Shown piece after piece: positions 15,972-25,156 of a stretch of DNA of 64,000 nt (position 1 is the stretch's first letter; each line of letters begins with the position of its first letter). A model generated the notes under the pieces. It saw only the letters and a program-made list of their open reading frames with translations. It ran no database searches and had not been told where the DNA came from. Source of the stretch: an uncultured Bacteroidota bacterium (GTDB taxonomy: Bacteria > Bacteroidota > Bacteroidia > Flavobacteriales > Flavobacteriaceae); assembly GCA_902602415.1 (NCBI GenBank), contig CACKQW010000006.1, positions 27,427 to 91,426 of the forward strand, read 5' to 3'. Position numbers and translations under genes: made by a program.

Positions 15972-17978
15972 ATGTCTACAAAAAATAAAATTTACAAACT
16001 CAGGGAGAAACTACATGAACATAATTACAATTATTATGTTTTAGATAACCCAATTATTTCGGATTATGAGTTTGATATGCTTTTAAATGAGCTTAAAAAG
16101 CTGGAAGAATTACATCCTGAATTTTTCGACCCAAATTCTCCAACACAAAGAATTGGTGGTGAAATAACCAAATCCTTTCAAAATTCAAAACATCTAGCTC
16201 CTATGTTTTCTTTGGATAACTCATATTCCCTTGAGGACCTTTATGAATGGGAAAAAAGAATAAAAAAAATTGTAAGTAAGCCAATTACATACACATGTGA
16301 ATTAAAATTTGATGGTATTTCAATTAATTTATTATATGAAAATGGAAATCTGATTAAAGCTCTTACCAGAGGCGATGGAATTTCCGGAGATGATGTAACA
16401 AGTAATGTTAAGACAATTCCAACTGTACCCTTAAAATTAAGAGGGTTAAATAACCTAAAGTTTGAAGCTAGAGGTGAAATAGTAATGCCAATAAAAGGGT
16501 TCAACGAGCTTAATGAAATTAGAAATAAAGAAGGAAAAGAATTATTTAAAAATACTCGCAATACAGCTTCCGGAAGTTTGAAGTTGCAAGATAGTAGTGA
16601 AGTTGCATCCAGACCACTGGAATGTTTAATATTTTCGATTGAGAATAAAGATTTGTTCAATAACCATGAAAATTTTCTCAATAACGCGAGCAAATTAGGA
16701 TTTAATATTTTCAAAGAGTTTGTGATTAGTCAATCATTAGATGATGTTTTTAAATTTATTAAGTATTGGGAAAATAAAAGATCAGAATTACCTTTTGAAA
16801 TTGATGGAGCGGTGGTGAAAGTGAATGATTATAGTCAAAGAGATAAACTTGGATATACATCAAAATTTCCAAGATGGGCAATGGCATATAAGTTCAAACC
16901 TAAGGAGATTGGAACCAGACTTAATAGTATTTCTTTCCAAGTTGGTCGAACCGGATCTATAACACCTGTTGCGAATTTAGAGCCTGTTGAATTAGCTGGT
17001 ACTATTGTAAAGAGGGCATCTTTACATAATTATGATTTCATAAAAAAATTAGATATAAGAGTTGGTGATTATGTTTTTATAGAAAAAGGTGGTGATATTA
17101 TCCCAAAAATTACCAAAGTAAATCGATCACTGAGACCAAATAATTCTACAGCTCTAAAATTTATAACAAATTGTCCTGAATGTGGAAATAAACTTACTAG
17201 ATTGGAAAATGAAGCTAACCACTATTGTTTTAATGAAGATAATTGTTTGCCCCAGGTTATTGGTAGGATTCAGCATTTTATTTCACGAAAAGCAATGGAC
17301 ATTGATGGTTTGGGGCAGGAAACTGTGTCGCTTTTAGTCAGAAATGGACTCATAAGAAATTGTGCTGATTTATATGATTTAAAATATGATCAAATCGTTG
17401 TTTTGGAAAGAATGGCAGAAAAAAGTGCAAACAATTTAATTGAAGGAATTTTAAATTCCAAAGAAATTCCATTTGAAAGGGTCTTGTATGCTATTGGGAT
17501 AAGGCATGTTGGTGAAACTGTGGCAAAAAAACTTGCTACTCATTTTAAAAGCATTGAAAATTTAATTGACGCAAATTTTGATGATTTAATTTTAGTTGAT
17601 GAGATTGGAGATAAAATTGCTGATAGTTTAGTTGACTTTTTTAAAGATCCCTGTAATATGAAAATGATTGATAGGTTAAAAGAGATTGGATTAAATTTTA
17701 AATCTGAAGTTATCAATAAAAGAGTTTCGTCAGTATTGTCAAATAAATCTTTTGTCATTTCTGGTATTTTTAAAAATTACTCCAGAGATGCATTAAAAAG
17801 GTTTATTGAGACAAATGGAGGAAAAATTGTTTCTTCTGTATCTTCAAAAACAAACTTTTTAGTTGCTGGTGATAAGATGGGACCAAGCAAAAAAAATAAA
17901 GCTGCAGAACTTGGTGTAACAATTATTTCCGAGAATGAGTTGCAGGAAATGATATTTCCAAAACAGACATTATTTTAA
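15972..17978 (+). CDS. ligA: NAD-dependent DNA ligase
   Basis: Seals nicks in replication and repair using NAD+. 668 residues, normal length. The adenylation domain has the active-site Lys112 in ELKFDGIS and TRGDGISGDDVT; the OB domain has VGRTGSITPVANLEPV. The four-Cys zinc finger is CPEC plus CFNEDNC. Helix-hairpin-helix repeats (about 440-570) and a C-terminal BRCT domain (about 590-668, VISGIFKNYSRDALK) follow. A TATCTTAG, one base off the -7 consensus, lies at 15946-15953. The stop is one base from the stop of the convergent phosphatase gene. Confidence 0.97.
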   Translation: MSTKNKIYKLREKLHEHNYNYYVLDNPIISDYEFDMLLNELKKLEELHPEFFDPNSPTQRIGGEITKSFQNSKHLAPMFSLDNSYSLEDLYEWEKRIKKIVSKPITYTCELKFDGISINLLYENGNLIKALTRGDGISGDDVTSNVKTIPTVPLKLRGLNNLKFEARGEIVMPIKGFNELNEIRNKEGKELFKNTRNTASGSLKLQDSSEVASRPLECLIFSIENKDLFNNHENFLNNASKLGFNIFKEFVISQSLDDVFKFIKYWENKRSELPFEIDGAVVKVNDYSQRDKLGYTSKFPRWAMAYKFKPKEIGTRLNSISFQVGRTGSITPVANLEPVELAGTIVKRASLHNYDFIKKLDIRVGDYVFIEKGGDIIPKITKVNRSLRPNNSTALKFITNCPECGNKLTRLENEANHYCFNEDNCLPQVIGRIQHFISRKAMDIDGLGQETVSLLVRNGLIRNCADLYDLKYDQIVVLERMAEKSANNLIEGILNSKEIPFERVLYAIGIRHVGETVAKKLATHFKSIENLIDANFDDLILVDEIGDKIADSLVDFFKDPCNMKMIDRLKEIGLNFKSEVINKRVSSVLSNKSFVISGIFKNYSRDALKRFIETNGGKIVSSVSSKTNFLVAGDKMGPSKKNKAAELGVTIISENELQEMIFPKQTLF

Positions 17979-17979
17979 G

Positions 17980-18891
17980 CTAGAAAATTGAAAGATTTGA
18001 AAAGAATTTACTTTTAAGTTTATTGTTGTAAAATTCAAAATCTACTTTGCCCAAATAAAGCCCAAAACAACCTACTTGATTTATTAATACCTCTTTTCCA
18101 ATTTTATTCATGACAACCTCAGGATTTTGCATAAAGGTATGTGTATGTCCACCAATTATTAGATCAATATCTTGTGTATTTTTTGCTATTGTATGGTCAC
18201 AAATTTTATTTTCATCTTTGTATCTATGTCCCAAATGAGATAAACAAATAACCAAATCACATTTTTCATTTTGTTTAAGTTGATTTGTCATTTCTTGGGC
18301 TATTTCTATTGGATCTAAATATTTAGTCTCTTTGAAAAGATTTTTAGAAACTAAACCAGCTAGCTTAATTCCAAGACCAAAAACCCCGATTTTTACATTT
18401 GATTTTTTATATATTTTATATTTGAATGTTTTTCCCTCTAAAATTGTATTAGAAAAATCATAGTTTGAACAAATAAAATCAAAATTAGCGTGATAGATTT
18501 GTTTTTTTAATCCTGAAATACCATTGTCAAAGTCATGATTTCCAATAGTCATCGCATCATACTTCAACATGCTCATTAATTTAAACTCTAGCTCTCCTTC
18601 AAATAAGTTAAAATAAGGTGTGCCTTGAAATACGTCACCTGCGTCAAAGAGTAAAGTATTAGGATTATTTTTCCTGACCTTTTCTATCAATGCAGATCTT
18701 CTTGAAAATCCGCCTTGGTCTGGGTATTCTGAATGATTATTATCAAATGGTGTTATATGGCTATGGACATCATTCGTATGTAAAATTGTTATGGTTGTAG
18801 ATTTTTCATAGTCACAACCAGTAATACATAGTGATGAAGCTATGCCCGCAGACGCGTATATTGAATTTTTTAAAAATTTTCTTCTATTCAT
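17980..18891 (-). CDS. Exported metallophosphatase, 5'-nucleotidase N-terminal-type domain
   Basis: 303 residues with a twin-arginine-like signal (NRRKFLKNS) followed by a hydrophobic stretch and a lipobox-like LCITGC, so probably a Tat-exported lipoprotein. The dinuclear-metal phosphoesterase motifs are HTNDVHSH, FDAGDVFQG, TIGNHDFDNG, CLSHLGH and GGHTHTF. This is the catalytic half of UshA/5'-nucleotidase-type enzymes; the substrate-binding C-terminal half is encoded by the gene just upstream, whose 3' end overlaps this ATG by eight bases. The two probably work together on periplasmic nucleotides or related phosphoesters. Confidence 0.88.
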   Translation of the reverse strand: MNRRKFLKNSIYASAGIASSLCITGCDYEKSTTITILHTNDVHSHITPFDNNHSEYPDQGGFSRRSALIEKVRKNNPNTLLFDAGDVFQGTPYFNLFEGELEFKLMSMLKYDAMTIGNHDFDNGISGLKKQIYHANFDFICSNYDFSNTILEGKTFKYKIYKKSNVKIGVFGLGIKLAGLVSKNLFKETKYLDPIEIAQEMTNQLKQNEKCDLVICLSHLGHRYKDENKICDHTIAKNTQDIDLIIGGHTHTFMQNPEVVMNKIGKEVLINQVGCFGLYLGKVDFEFYNNKLKSKFFSNLSIF

Positions 18892-19633
18892 TTTTAATAA
18901 ATCTATTGTCGGTTTTTAATTTAAGTGTATCAATATTTTGAAAATAATTTATTAGAACATCCCTCATTTTTATTTTAAGATCAAAAGTTTTCAAATTCTT
19001 TGCAAAAAAATTCATGTTATCCCCACCCTTTAAAAGGTAGTCAGTGGTTACAACATTATAATATTTGTTTGGATTTAATTTGTCCCCATTAACATTAAAA
19101 TCTTTCAAATTGTATTTATTATCAAGATTTATTTGTAATCCATAAATTGGATGAGATTTTCTCTCAAGGATTAAATATTCAACCATTTCTTGAATTACAT
19201 CTCCCTTTAGCTTAAGCAGTAAAATTTGATTTTCAAATGGCATTAATTCAAATGCAGTTTTTTTTGAAATTTCCCCCTCTGAAATGATTGACCTAATTCC
19301 ACCCATATTAAGTAGAACTATATCAATATTCTCATCAGAAATTTCATTGTAAATTGGATTGCAAACTTCAAAAGTTGCATCAGCGAATAAGTTGCTAAGA
19401 GTACTATTTAATTCCCCATCTTTTTTTGTGTATTTCATAGGGGAATATGCCAGACTGGTATTTAAATCAGATTGTAAAATCTGTTGTGTGTAGGGCTCAA
19501 TAAAAATATTTATGATAGTATCATCTGGAATTTCATGATCAAGTAATTTGTTATCAAAACTTCTATTAGTTTGATTGCACGCAATAAATAAGCTTGCACT
19601 AATTAAAAAAACTGAAAAAAAAGACTTTTTCAT
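18884..19633 (-). CDS. Lipoprotein with 5'-nucleotidase C-terminal domain
   Basis: 249 residues with a lipoprotein signal (about 1-19, lipobox near LFIAC). The body matches the 5'-nucleotidase C-terminal substrate-binding domain: LSNLFADATFEVC, VLLNMGGIRS, GEISKKTAFELMPFENQI and VVTTDYLLKGGDNM. It has no metal-binding phosphoesterase motifs of its own. Together with the following gene it forms a two-gene version of a normally single-chain enzyme, a layout I recall from other Flavobacteriia. Divergent from the DUF6913-like gene over 46 bases. Confidence 0.85.
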   Translation of the reverse strand: MKKSFFSVFLISASLFIACNQTNRSFDNKLLDHEIPDDTIINIFIEPYTQQILQSDLNTSLAYSPMKYTKKDGELNSTLSNLFADATFEVCNPIYNEISDENIDIVLLNMGGIRSIISEGEISKKTAFELMPFENQILLLKLKGDVIQEMVEYLILERKSHPIYGLQINLDNKYNLKDFNVNGDKLNPNKYYNVVTTDYLLKGGDNMNFFAKNLKTFDLKIKMRDVLINYFQNIDTLKLKTDNRFIKNE

Positions 19634-19653
19634 ATATCAATAATAAATTTAAT

Positions 19654-19661
19654 TATTTTTG
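19654..19661 (+). promoter_or_regulatory. Putative -7 promoter box of the DUF6913-like gene
   Basis: TATTTTTG, an exact TAnnTTTG match, 18 bases before the ATG at 19680. No -33 TTG at the expected distance. Confidence 0.45.
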
Positions 19662-19679
19662 TTTATAACACCTTAAGTC

Positions 19680-20201
19680 ATGATTATAAAGTTCCTTAAA
19701 AATAGATCCAATAAAATTTTTATGCAGAGGATTATAGAAAATAGGAAATTTAATTCATCTGCAATAAGAATTAAAACAGTTGGTATAATTTTTAATCTTG
19801 ATGAATACAGGGATTATGATGAAATAAAAGAAATTTTTAAAGGATTAGGTGTTCATGAAAATAAAATTAAGTTTATTGCTTATATGTCTGAAAATGGAAC
19901 AAAATTAAATCGTTGGGATTCATATTTTGAAGCTAAAGATTTTGGTTGGAATGGTGTAGTAAACAACTTAGACTTTATTGAGTTTATTGATTCGGAATTT
20001 GATATACTAATAAGCTATTACAGAAAAAATAAATTAGAATTAAATTTTGCAACCGCCTGTTCAAAAGCCAAATTTAAAATTGGAATTTCTAAGAGTAATG
20101 AAAATTTAAATGATTTCACTATTGATATTAGTACTAATTTTACTGAAATATTTGCCAAAGAACTTAGAAAATATTTAGAAGGACTTAATATGATTAAATA
20201 A
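19680..20201 (+). CDS. DUF6913-like protein of unknown function
   Basis: 173 residues, no signal peptide or membrane span, mixed charge. It contains VGIIFNLDEYRDYDEIKE, FEAKDFGWNG and FDILISYYRKNKLELNFATA. The length and position upstream of bamD match what I recall of DUF6913 proteins of Flavobacteriia, with the FGWNG and SYY segments as hallmarks; this is from memory and not checked. Probably cytoplasmic. No biochemical role can be proposed. Confidence 0.6.
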   Translation: MIIKFLKNRSNKIFMQRIIENRKFNSSAIRIKTVGIIFNLDEYRDYDEIKEIFKGLGVHENKIKFIAYMSENGTKLNRWDSYFEAKDFGWNGVVNNLDFIEFIDSEFDILISYYRKNKLELNFATACSKAKFKIGISKSNENLNDFTIDISTNFTEIFAKELRKYLEGLNMIK

Positions 20202-20231
20202 TGTTAATTTTAATATCCACAATTTAATTCA

Positions 20232-20239
20232 TAATTTTG
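20232..20239 (+). promoter_or_regulatory. Putative -7 promoter box of the bamD operon
   Basis: TAATTTTG, an exact TAnnTTTG match, 13 bases before the bamD ATG. It would drive bamD-rpoZ-coaBC-porD-recN with a very short leader. Confidence 0.55.
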
Positions 20240-20252
20240 CCCACCAAAGTCT

Positions 20253-21035
20253 ATGAGAAACTGTTATTTTATTTTTGTTTTTACATTGATTTTTTCATGT
20301 GGAGAATTTCAAAAAGCGCTCAATTCAGACGAGGTATCTGTTAAGTTCAATCTTGGAAGTGAATTATTTGAGCAAAAGAAATATTCGAAAGCCTCTAGAT
20401 TATTTTCTCAAATTCTTCCGCAGTATAGAGGAAAACCCCAAGCTCAGAAGTTAACATACATGCAAGCCATGTGTTTTTATAACACTAAAGATTATAATAG
20501 TGCTGCGTACCAAATGGAAAGATTTGTTAATTCTTATCCAGAAAGTGAAAAAGTTGAAGAAATGGCTTTTCTTAGTGCAAAAAGTTATTATATGCTAGCA
20601 CCATCTTATTCAAAAGACCCTGCCGATACTCAAATTGCCATTTCAAAATTACAAGATTTTATTGATACATATCCTAATTCAGATTTCATCCTTGATGCAA
20701 ATAACCTAGTATTTGAATTAGATTACAGATTAGAATTAAAAGAATTTAACATTGCATTACAGTTTCATAATTTAACAGATTATGAAGCATCTATCAAATC
20801 TTTTGAAAACTTTATCTTGGATTTTCCAGGATCTGATTTAAGAGAAAAAGCAATGTATTACCGTTTTGATTCTGCATATCTTCTTGCCATTAATAGTATT
20901 TCTAGAAAACAACAGGAAAGAATTAAAAATGCATTGTCATATTACAGATCATTTAAAAATGATTATGGTCAATCAAAATACATGACAGAGATCGATTTAA
21001 AGATTTCTGAATTGAATAAAATTAACAACATATAA
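20253..21035 (+). CDS. bamD: Outer membrane assembly lipoprotein BamD
   Basis: Partner of BamA in inserting outer-membrane beta-barrels. 260 residues with a lipoprotein signal ending in the lipobox IFSCGE (Cys16). The rest is TPR-like helices: LFEQKKYSKASRLFSQILPQYRG, CFYNTKDYNSAAYQMERF, DYEASIKSFENFILDFPGSD. It begins a run of five closely spaced genes, with rpoZ after eight bases, an order common in Flavobacteriia. Confidence 0.92.
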   Translation: MRNCYFIFVFTLIFSCGEFQKALNSDEVSVKFNLGSELFEQKKYSKASRLFSQILPQYRGKPQAQKLTYMQAMCFYNTKDYNSAAYQMERFVNSYPESEKVEEMAFLSAKSYYMLAPSYSKDPADTQIAISKLQDFIDTYPNSDFILDANNLVFELDYRLELKEFNIALQFHNLTDYEASIKSFENFILDFPGSDLREKAMYYRFDSAYLLAINSISRKQQERIKNALSYYRSFKNDYGQSKYMTEIDLKISELNKINNI

Positions 21036-21043
21036 TTATTATC

Positions 21044-21373
21044 ATGGATATAAAAAAAACAAATGCTTCTCAGACAACGAAAACCTATGACAGAGGTGAA
21101 ATTGAAAATAAAACGCAAAATATATATGAAGCTATTTCAATAATTTCAAAAAGAGCAGAGCAAATTAATGGGGATGTCAAGAAAGAATTAATTGATAAAT
21201 TAGAAGAATTTGCTACCTATAATGATAGTCTAGAAGAAATATTTGAAAATAAAGAGCAAATTGAGGTATCCAAGTTTTATGAGAGATTACCAAAACCTCA
21301 CGCTATTGCTGTTCAAGAATGGCTAGAAGATAAAGTTTACCACAGAGATAGCTCTGAAGAAACAGAAGAGTAA
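21044..21373 (+). CDS. rpoZ: RNA polymerase omega subunit (Bacteroidota type)
   Basis: 109 residues. MDIKKTNASQTTKTYDRGEI and IYEAISIISKRAEQI are typical of the Rpb6/omega protein of Bacteroidota, which is longer than the proteobacterial form because of an acidic C-terminal extension (here ending SSEETEE). It stabilises the beta' subunit. It sits between bamD and coaBC with one base to the next start, as in related genomes. Confidence 0.88.
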   Translation: MDIKKTNASQTTKTYDRGEIENKTQNIYEAISIISKRAEQINGDVKKELIDKLEEFATYNDSLEEIFENKEQIEVSKFYERLPKPHAIAVQEWLEDKVYHRDSSEETEE

Positions 21374-21374
21374 A

Positions 21375-22580
21375 ATGTCTATCCTTAGGGGTAAAAAAAT
21401 CCTATTAGGGATTACTGGTGGTATTGCAGCATACAAAACTCCAATACTTGTTAGGTTACTAAAAAAAGCAGGTGCTGAAATTAAGGTTGTTTTGACAGAG
21501 AATGCCAAAGAATTTGTAACTCCACTGTCTTTGTCAACAGTTTCTGAAAATCCAGTGCTATCAAAGTTTAAAGATGATGATGAAAATTGGAATAATCACG
21601 TCGAACTAGGTCTTTGGTGTGATCTAATGCTTATTTGCCCTGCTACAGCAAATAGTCTATACAAAATGGCAAACGGAAACTGCGATAACTTGTTAATTGC
21701 AACATATTTGTCCTGTAAATCAAAAATATTTTTTGCTCCAGCCATGGATTTAGATATGTACAAACATGAATCCACAAAGCAATCTATTGAAAAGTTAATT
21801 AGTTTTGGTAATATTTTAATACCCCCAGACTCTGGAGAACTTGCGAGCGGCTTGGTAGGTGAGGGTAGATTGCCTGAGCCAAAATCTATAGTTGATTTTC
21901 TAATTGCACATTATTCTAAAAACTTACCATTAAAAAATAAAAAAGTTTTAATTACCGCTGGACCAACGCTTGAACCAATAGATCCGGTGAGATTTATTTC
22001 AAATCATTCATCAGGAAAAATGGGATATAGATTAGCTGAAGAGGCTAAACGTCTAGGTGCATCCGTATGTTTAATTAGTGGTCCTAGTAATGAAACTTTA
22101 ATCGAAACTGGTATCGATTTAGTTAGTGTCAGGACTTCTGATCAGATGGAAAAGGAAGTAATGAACAGATATCAAAATTCTGATATTGTAATTATGGCGG
22201 CTGCAATCAGTGATTATACTCCAAAATCATATTCAAATAAAAAAATTAAAAAAGAATCAGAGTCAAAGGTTTTTACTATCGACTTTAAAAAAACAAATGA
22301 TATTTTATTTAATCTGGGCAAACTAAAAAAGAAACAATTGTTAATAGGATTTGCACTTGAAAATAACAATGAAATCAAAAATGCAAAAAAGAAATTAAAA
22401 GAAAAAAATCTAGATATAATTGTACTTAATTCTTTAAATGATGAAGGTGCTGCTTTTGGACACGATACAAACAAAGTCACAATCATTGATGATAATCTTA
22501 AAGTAAATCATTATGATTTAAAACCAAAAAGATTTGTTGCTAATGATATATTTGAATATATTTTGAGTAATAAATTATGA
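21375..22580 (+). CDS. coaBC: Bifunctional phosphopantothenoylcysteine decarboxylase/synthetase
   Basis: Makes 4'-phosphopantetheine for coenzyme A. 401 residues. The CoaC half (1-190) is a flavoprotein with GITGGIAAYKTP, CPATANSLYKMANG and FAPAMDLDMYKHEST. The CoaB half (about 195-401) has VLITAGPTLEPIDPVRFISN, SSGKMGYRLA and AAAISDYTPK. It overlaps porD by four bases and follows rpoZ by one, so expression is coupled. Confidence 0.96.
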   Translation: MSILRGKKILLGITGGIAAYKTPILVRLLKKAGAEIKVVLTENAKEFVTPLSLSTVSENPVLSKFKDDDENWNNHVELGLWCDLMLICPATANSLYKMANGNCDNLLIATYLSCKSKIFFAPAMDLDMYKHESTKQSIEKLISFGNILIPPDSGELASGLVGEGRLPEPKSIVDFLIAHYSKNLPLKNKKVLITAGPTLEPIDPVRFISNHSSGKMGYRLAEEAKRLGASVCLISGPSNETLIETGIDLVSVRTSDQMEKEVMNRYQNSDIVIMAAAISDYTPKSYSNKKIKKESESKVFTIDFKKTNDILFNLGKLKKKQLLIGFALENNNEIKNAKKKLKEKNLDIIVLNSLNDEGAAFGHDTNKVTIIDDNLKVNHYDLKPKRFVANDIFEYILSNKL

Positions 22581-23461
22581 GAAAAATATTTTTAATTTAT
22601 TTACTTTTCAACTTGTCTTTTTTTTATGGACAGGATTTGAACTGTGAAATTACCATTGATGCTAGACAAACAGGGCAAGAGAATTTACAAGTTTTCAAAT
22701 CTTTAGAAAATCAACTTAACGAGTTTATTAATAATAATTCTTGGACTGGAAGATCGGTAAGACCTAATGAGAAGATAAATTGTGCCATGTTTTTAAATAT
22801 ATCTTCAATGGATAATGATTCTTTTAATGGAACTCTACAAATACAGGCATCTAGACCTGTCTATAATAGCTCGTATTCTTCACCCGTGTATAATTTTAAT
22901 GATAAAAATTTTAATTTTCGTTACCAAGAGTATCAAAATTTAAATTTTAATCCTAATCAGTTTGAAAATAATCTTATTTCAATCCTTGCTTTTCATATTT
23001 ATATGATTTTGGGTATTGATGCTGATACATTTTCTCTTAATGGAGGTACTGGTTATTTTGAAATTGCAAGAGAGATTTTAGATTATTCACAAAATCAAGG
23101 TTATAAGGGATGGGCATCAAGTGATGGCTTGCAGTCCCGGTATTTTTTGATTGACAATATTTTATCACCTACTTACAAAGAGTACAGAGAGGTAATGTAT
23201 AGTTATCATTTGAGGGGTTTAGACAAAATGGCTGATGAGCCAAAGATGTCAAAAACGATTTTGATCGAACAAATGAATGCTTTAAATATAATGCATAGAA
23301 GACGTCCAAATTCCTTTTTGATGCGGGTTTTCTTTGATACAAAATCAGAGGAAATTTTTGAAATTTTTAAAGATGGTCCCAAGGTTTCCACTTCAAATTT
23401 AATTTCAATTTTGAACAGAATATCTCCAAATAACTCAGAAAAATGGAGGAATATAAATTAA
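22577..23461 (+). CDS. porD: PorD/DUF4835 family protein, linked to type IX secretion
   Basis: 294 residues with an N-terminal signal peptide (about 1-18, ending FYGQ). QDLNCEITIDARQTGQENLQ and CAMFLNISS are family features; mature-protein segments such as FHIYMILGIDADTFS also fit. DUF4835 proteins are, to my knowledge, now called type IX secretion system protein PorD, and they occur between coaBC and recN in flavobacteria, exactly as here. The precise role in the T9SS is not settled. The two large T9SS cargo genes a few kb downstream show the system is used by this organism. Confidence 0.75.
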   Translation: MRKIFLIYLLFNLSFFYGQDLNCEITIDARQTGQENLQVFKSLENQLNEFINNNSWTGRSVRPNEKINCAMFLNISSMDNDSFNGTLQIQASRPVYNSSYSSPVYNFNDKNFNFRYQEYQNLNFNPNQFENNLISILAFHIYMILGIDADTFSLNGGTGYFEIAREILDYSQNQGYKGWASSDGLQSRYFLIDNILSPTYKEYREVMYSYHLRGLDKMADEPKMSKTILIEQMNALNIMHRRRPNSFLMRVFFDTKSEEIFEIFKDGPKVSTSNLISILNRISPNNSEKWRNIN

Positions 23462-23473
23462 ATAGTTTAAGAA

Positions 23474-25126
23474 TTGTTAAAGTCCATATCCATAAAAAAT
23501 TATGTATTAATAGATGAGTTGAATATTTCATTTAGTTCTGGTTTTTCTGTAATTACCGGTGAAACTGGTGCAGGTAAGACGATTTTGGTAGATGGAATAT
23601 CACTGTTGTTAGGTAAACGAGCAGATTTGTCAGTTAATAGAGATAAAACAAAAAAATGTGTCATAGAGGGAATCTTTGATATAGGTGCCTATAATTTAAA
23701 AACCATTTTTGATGTAAATGAACTCGATTATGATTCGGAAACAATTTTAAGAAGAGAAATAAGTCCTTCTGGTAAGTCAAGAGCTTTTATTAATGATAGC
23801 CCAGTAAATTTACATCAGCTATCAAAAATTGGTTCTAGAATTATTGATATCCACACTCAGCATGAAAATATAAATATTTTAGATCAAGATTTTCAATTTG
23901 AAATGATTGATGCATTCTCAAACAATAATGAGATTGTTGATGAATTCCGGTTACTTTTTAATCAGTATCAAGAACTGCAAAGAAAAATTGAAAAATTGAA
24001 GTTAGATAAAGATAACTTGAATCAATCCATAGATTATAATAAGTTTATTTTAAATGAGCTTGATAGTGCCAATCTTTTTGAGGAAAATTTGGAAGAATTG
24101 GAAAAAAATCAAGTATTTCTTTCAAATTTTGAAGTTATTTCTGAGGAACTTTCTTTTATTAATAACTTATTAATTGATGAAAATATTGGTATTCAGACAA
24201 ATATTCAGAAACTATTAAACTCTCTTTCTAAAATTTCAGGCAAAACTGAAAATTTAAATATCTTGTATGAAAGGGTTTTGAATTTATCTACAGAACTTGA
24301 TGATATCAACCACGAATTAAATGAACAATTTGAATCCCTAGAAAATAATCCTGAGAAACTTAGCTTATTAATTCAAAAGATTGACACTGTTAACACTCTT
24401 TTGAGAAAGCATTCGGTGAACTCAATAAAAGATCTCAAGCTTGTGAGAGAAGAATTTGCTTCCAAAGTTGATTCGACGGAGTCCATTGATGAAAAAATTG
24501 AAGAATTTGAAATAAAGCTTAATGATTTAAAAGATAAATTATCGAAAATTTCTAAATCAATTACAAGAAAAAGAATGGATGCTATCCCTAAATTTACTAC
24601 TGATATTGAGCTCATATTAAAAGATTTGGGAATGGAAAATGCAAAATTTAAAATAGAATTAAATCCATCCAATAATTTTAACTCCTTTGGTATGGATGAT
24701 ATAAATTTTATGTTTCGAGCGAATAAAGGATATGAATTCAAAGACTTAAAATCTAGCGCATCCGGTGGAGAAATGTCAAGAATCATGTTGGCTGTTAAAT
24801 CCATTATCGCAAAGTATAGAAAAATTCCGTCCATAATTTTTGATGAAATTGACACAGGTGTTTCTGGAGCTATTTCCCAAAAAATGGGACATATTATGAG
24901 ATCTTTGTCAAAATATGTGCAAACTTTCTCCATCACTCATATTCCTCAAATCGCAGCCATGGGTTCTGCACATTATAAGATTTATAAATATGATGAAGAT
25001 AACATAACAAAAACTACAATCATTAAACTCGCAGAAGAGGAGAGAATTGTTGAAATTGCAAAAATGTTAGAGGGAAGTAGTATTTCTGAATCTGCCATTA
25101 ATCATGCAAAGCGGTTAATGAATTAA
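23474..25126 (+). CDS. recN: DNA repair protein RecN (TTG start)
   Basis: SMC-like ATPase in double-strand-break repair. 550 residues; Walker A is GETGAGKTIL, the coiled coil spans about 150-360, and the signature SASGGEMSRIMLA and Walker B IIFDEIDTGVSG follow. The start is TTG at 23474 (MLKSISIKNYVLIDEL), matching the family N terminus; no ATG exists near it. Last gene of the bamD operon, 12 bases after porD. Confidence 0.95.
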   Translation: MLKSISIKNYVLIDELNISFSSGFSVITGETGAGKTILVDGISLLLGKRADLSVNRDKTKKCVIEGIFDIGAYNLKTIFDVNELDYDSETILRREISPSGKSRAFINDSPVNLHQLSKIGSRIIDIHTQHENINILDQDFQFEMIDAFSNNNEIVDEFRLLFNQYQELQRKIEKLKLDKDNLNQSIDYNKFILNELDSANLFEENLEELEKNQVFLSNFEVISEELSFINNLLIDENIGIQTNIQKLLNSLSKISGKTENLNILYERVLNLSTELDDINHELNEQFESLENNPEKLSLLIQKIDTVNTLLRKHSVNSIKDLKLVREEFASKVDSTESIDEKIEEFEIKLNDLKDKLSKISKSITRKRMDAIPKFTTDIELILKDLGMENAKFKIELNPSNNFNSFGMDDINFMFRANKGYEFKDLKSSASGGEMSRIMLAVKSIIAKYRKIPSIIFDEIDTGVSGAISQKMGHIMRSLSKYVQTFSITHIPQIAAMGSAHYKIYKYDEDNITKTTIIKLAEEERIVEIAKMLEGSSISESAINHAKRLMN

Positions 25127-25156
25127 TATTATCTTTATAATTTAAAACATTGTATT

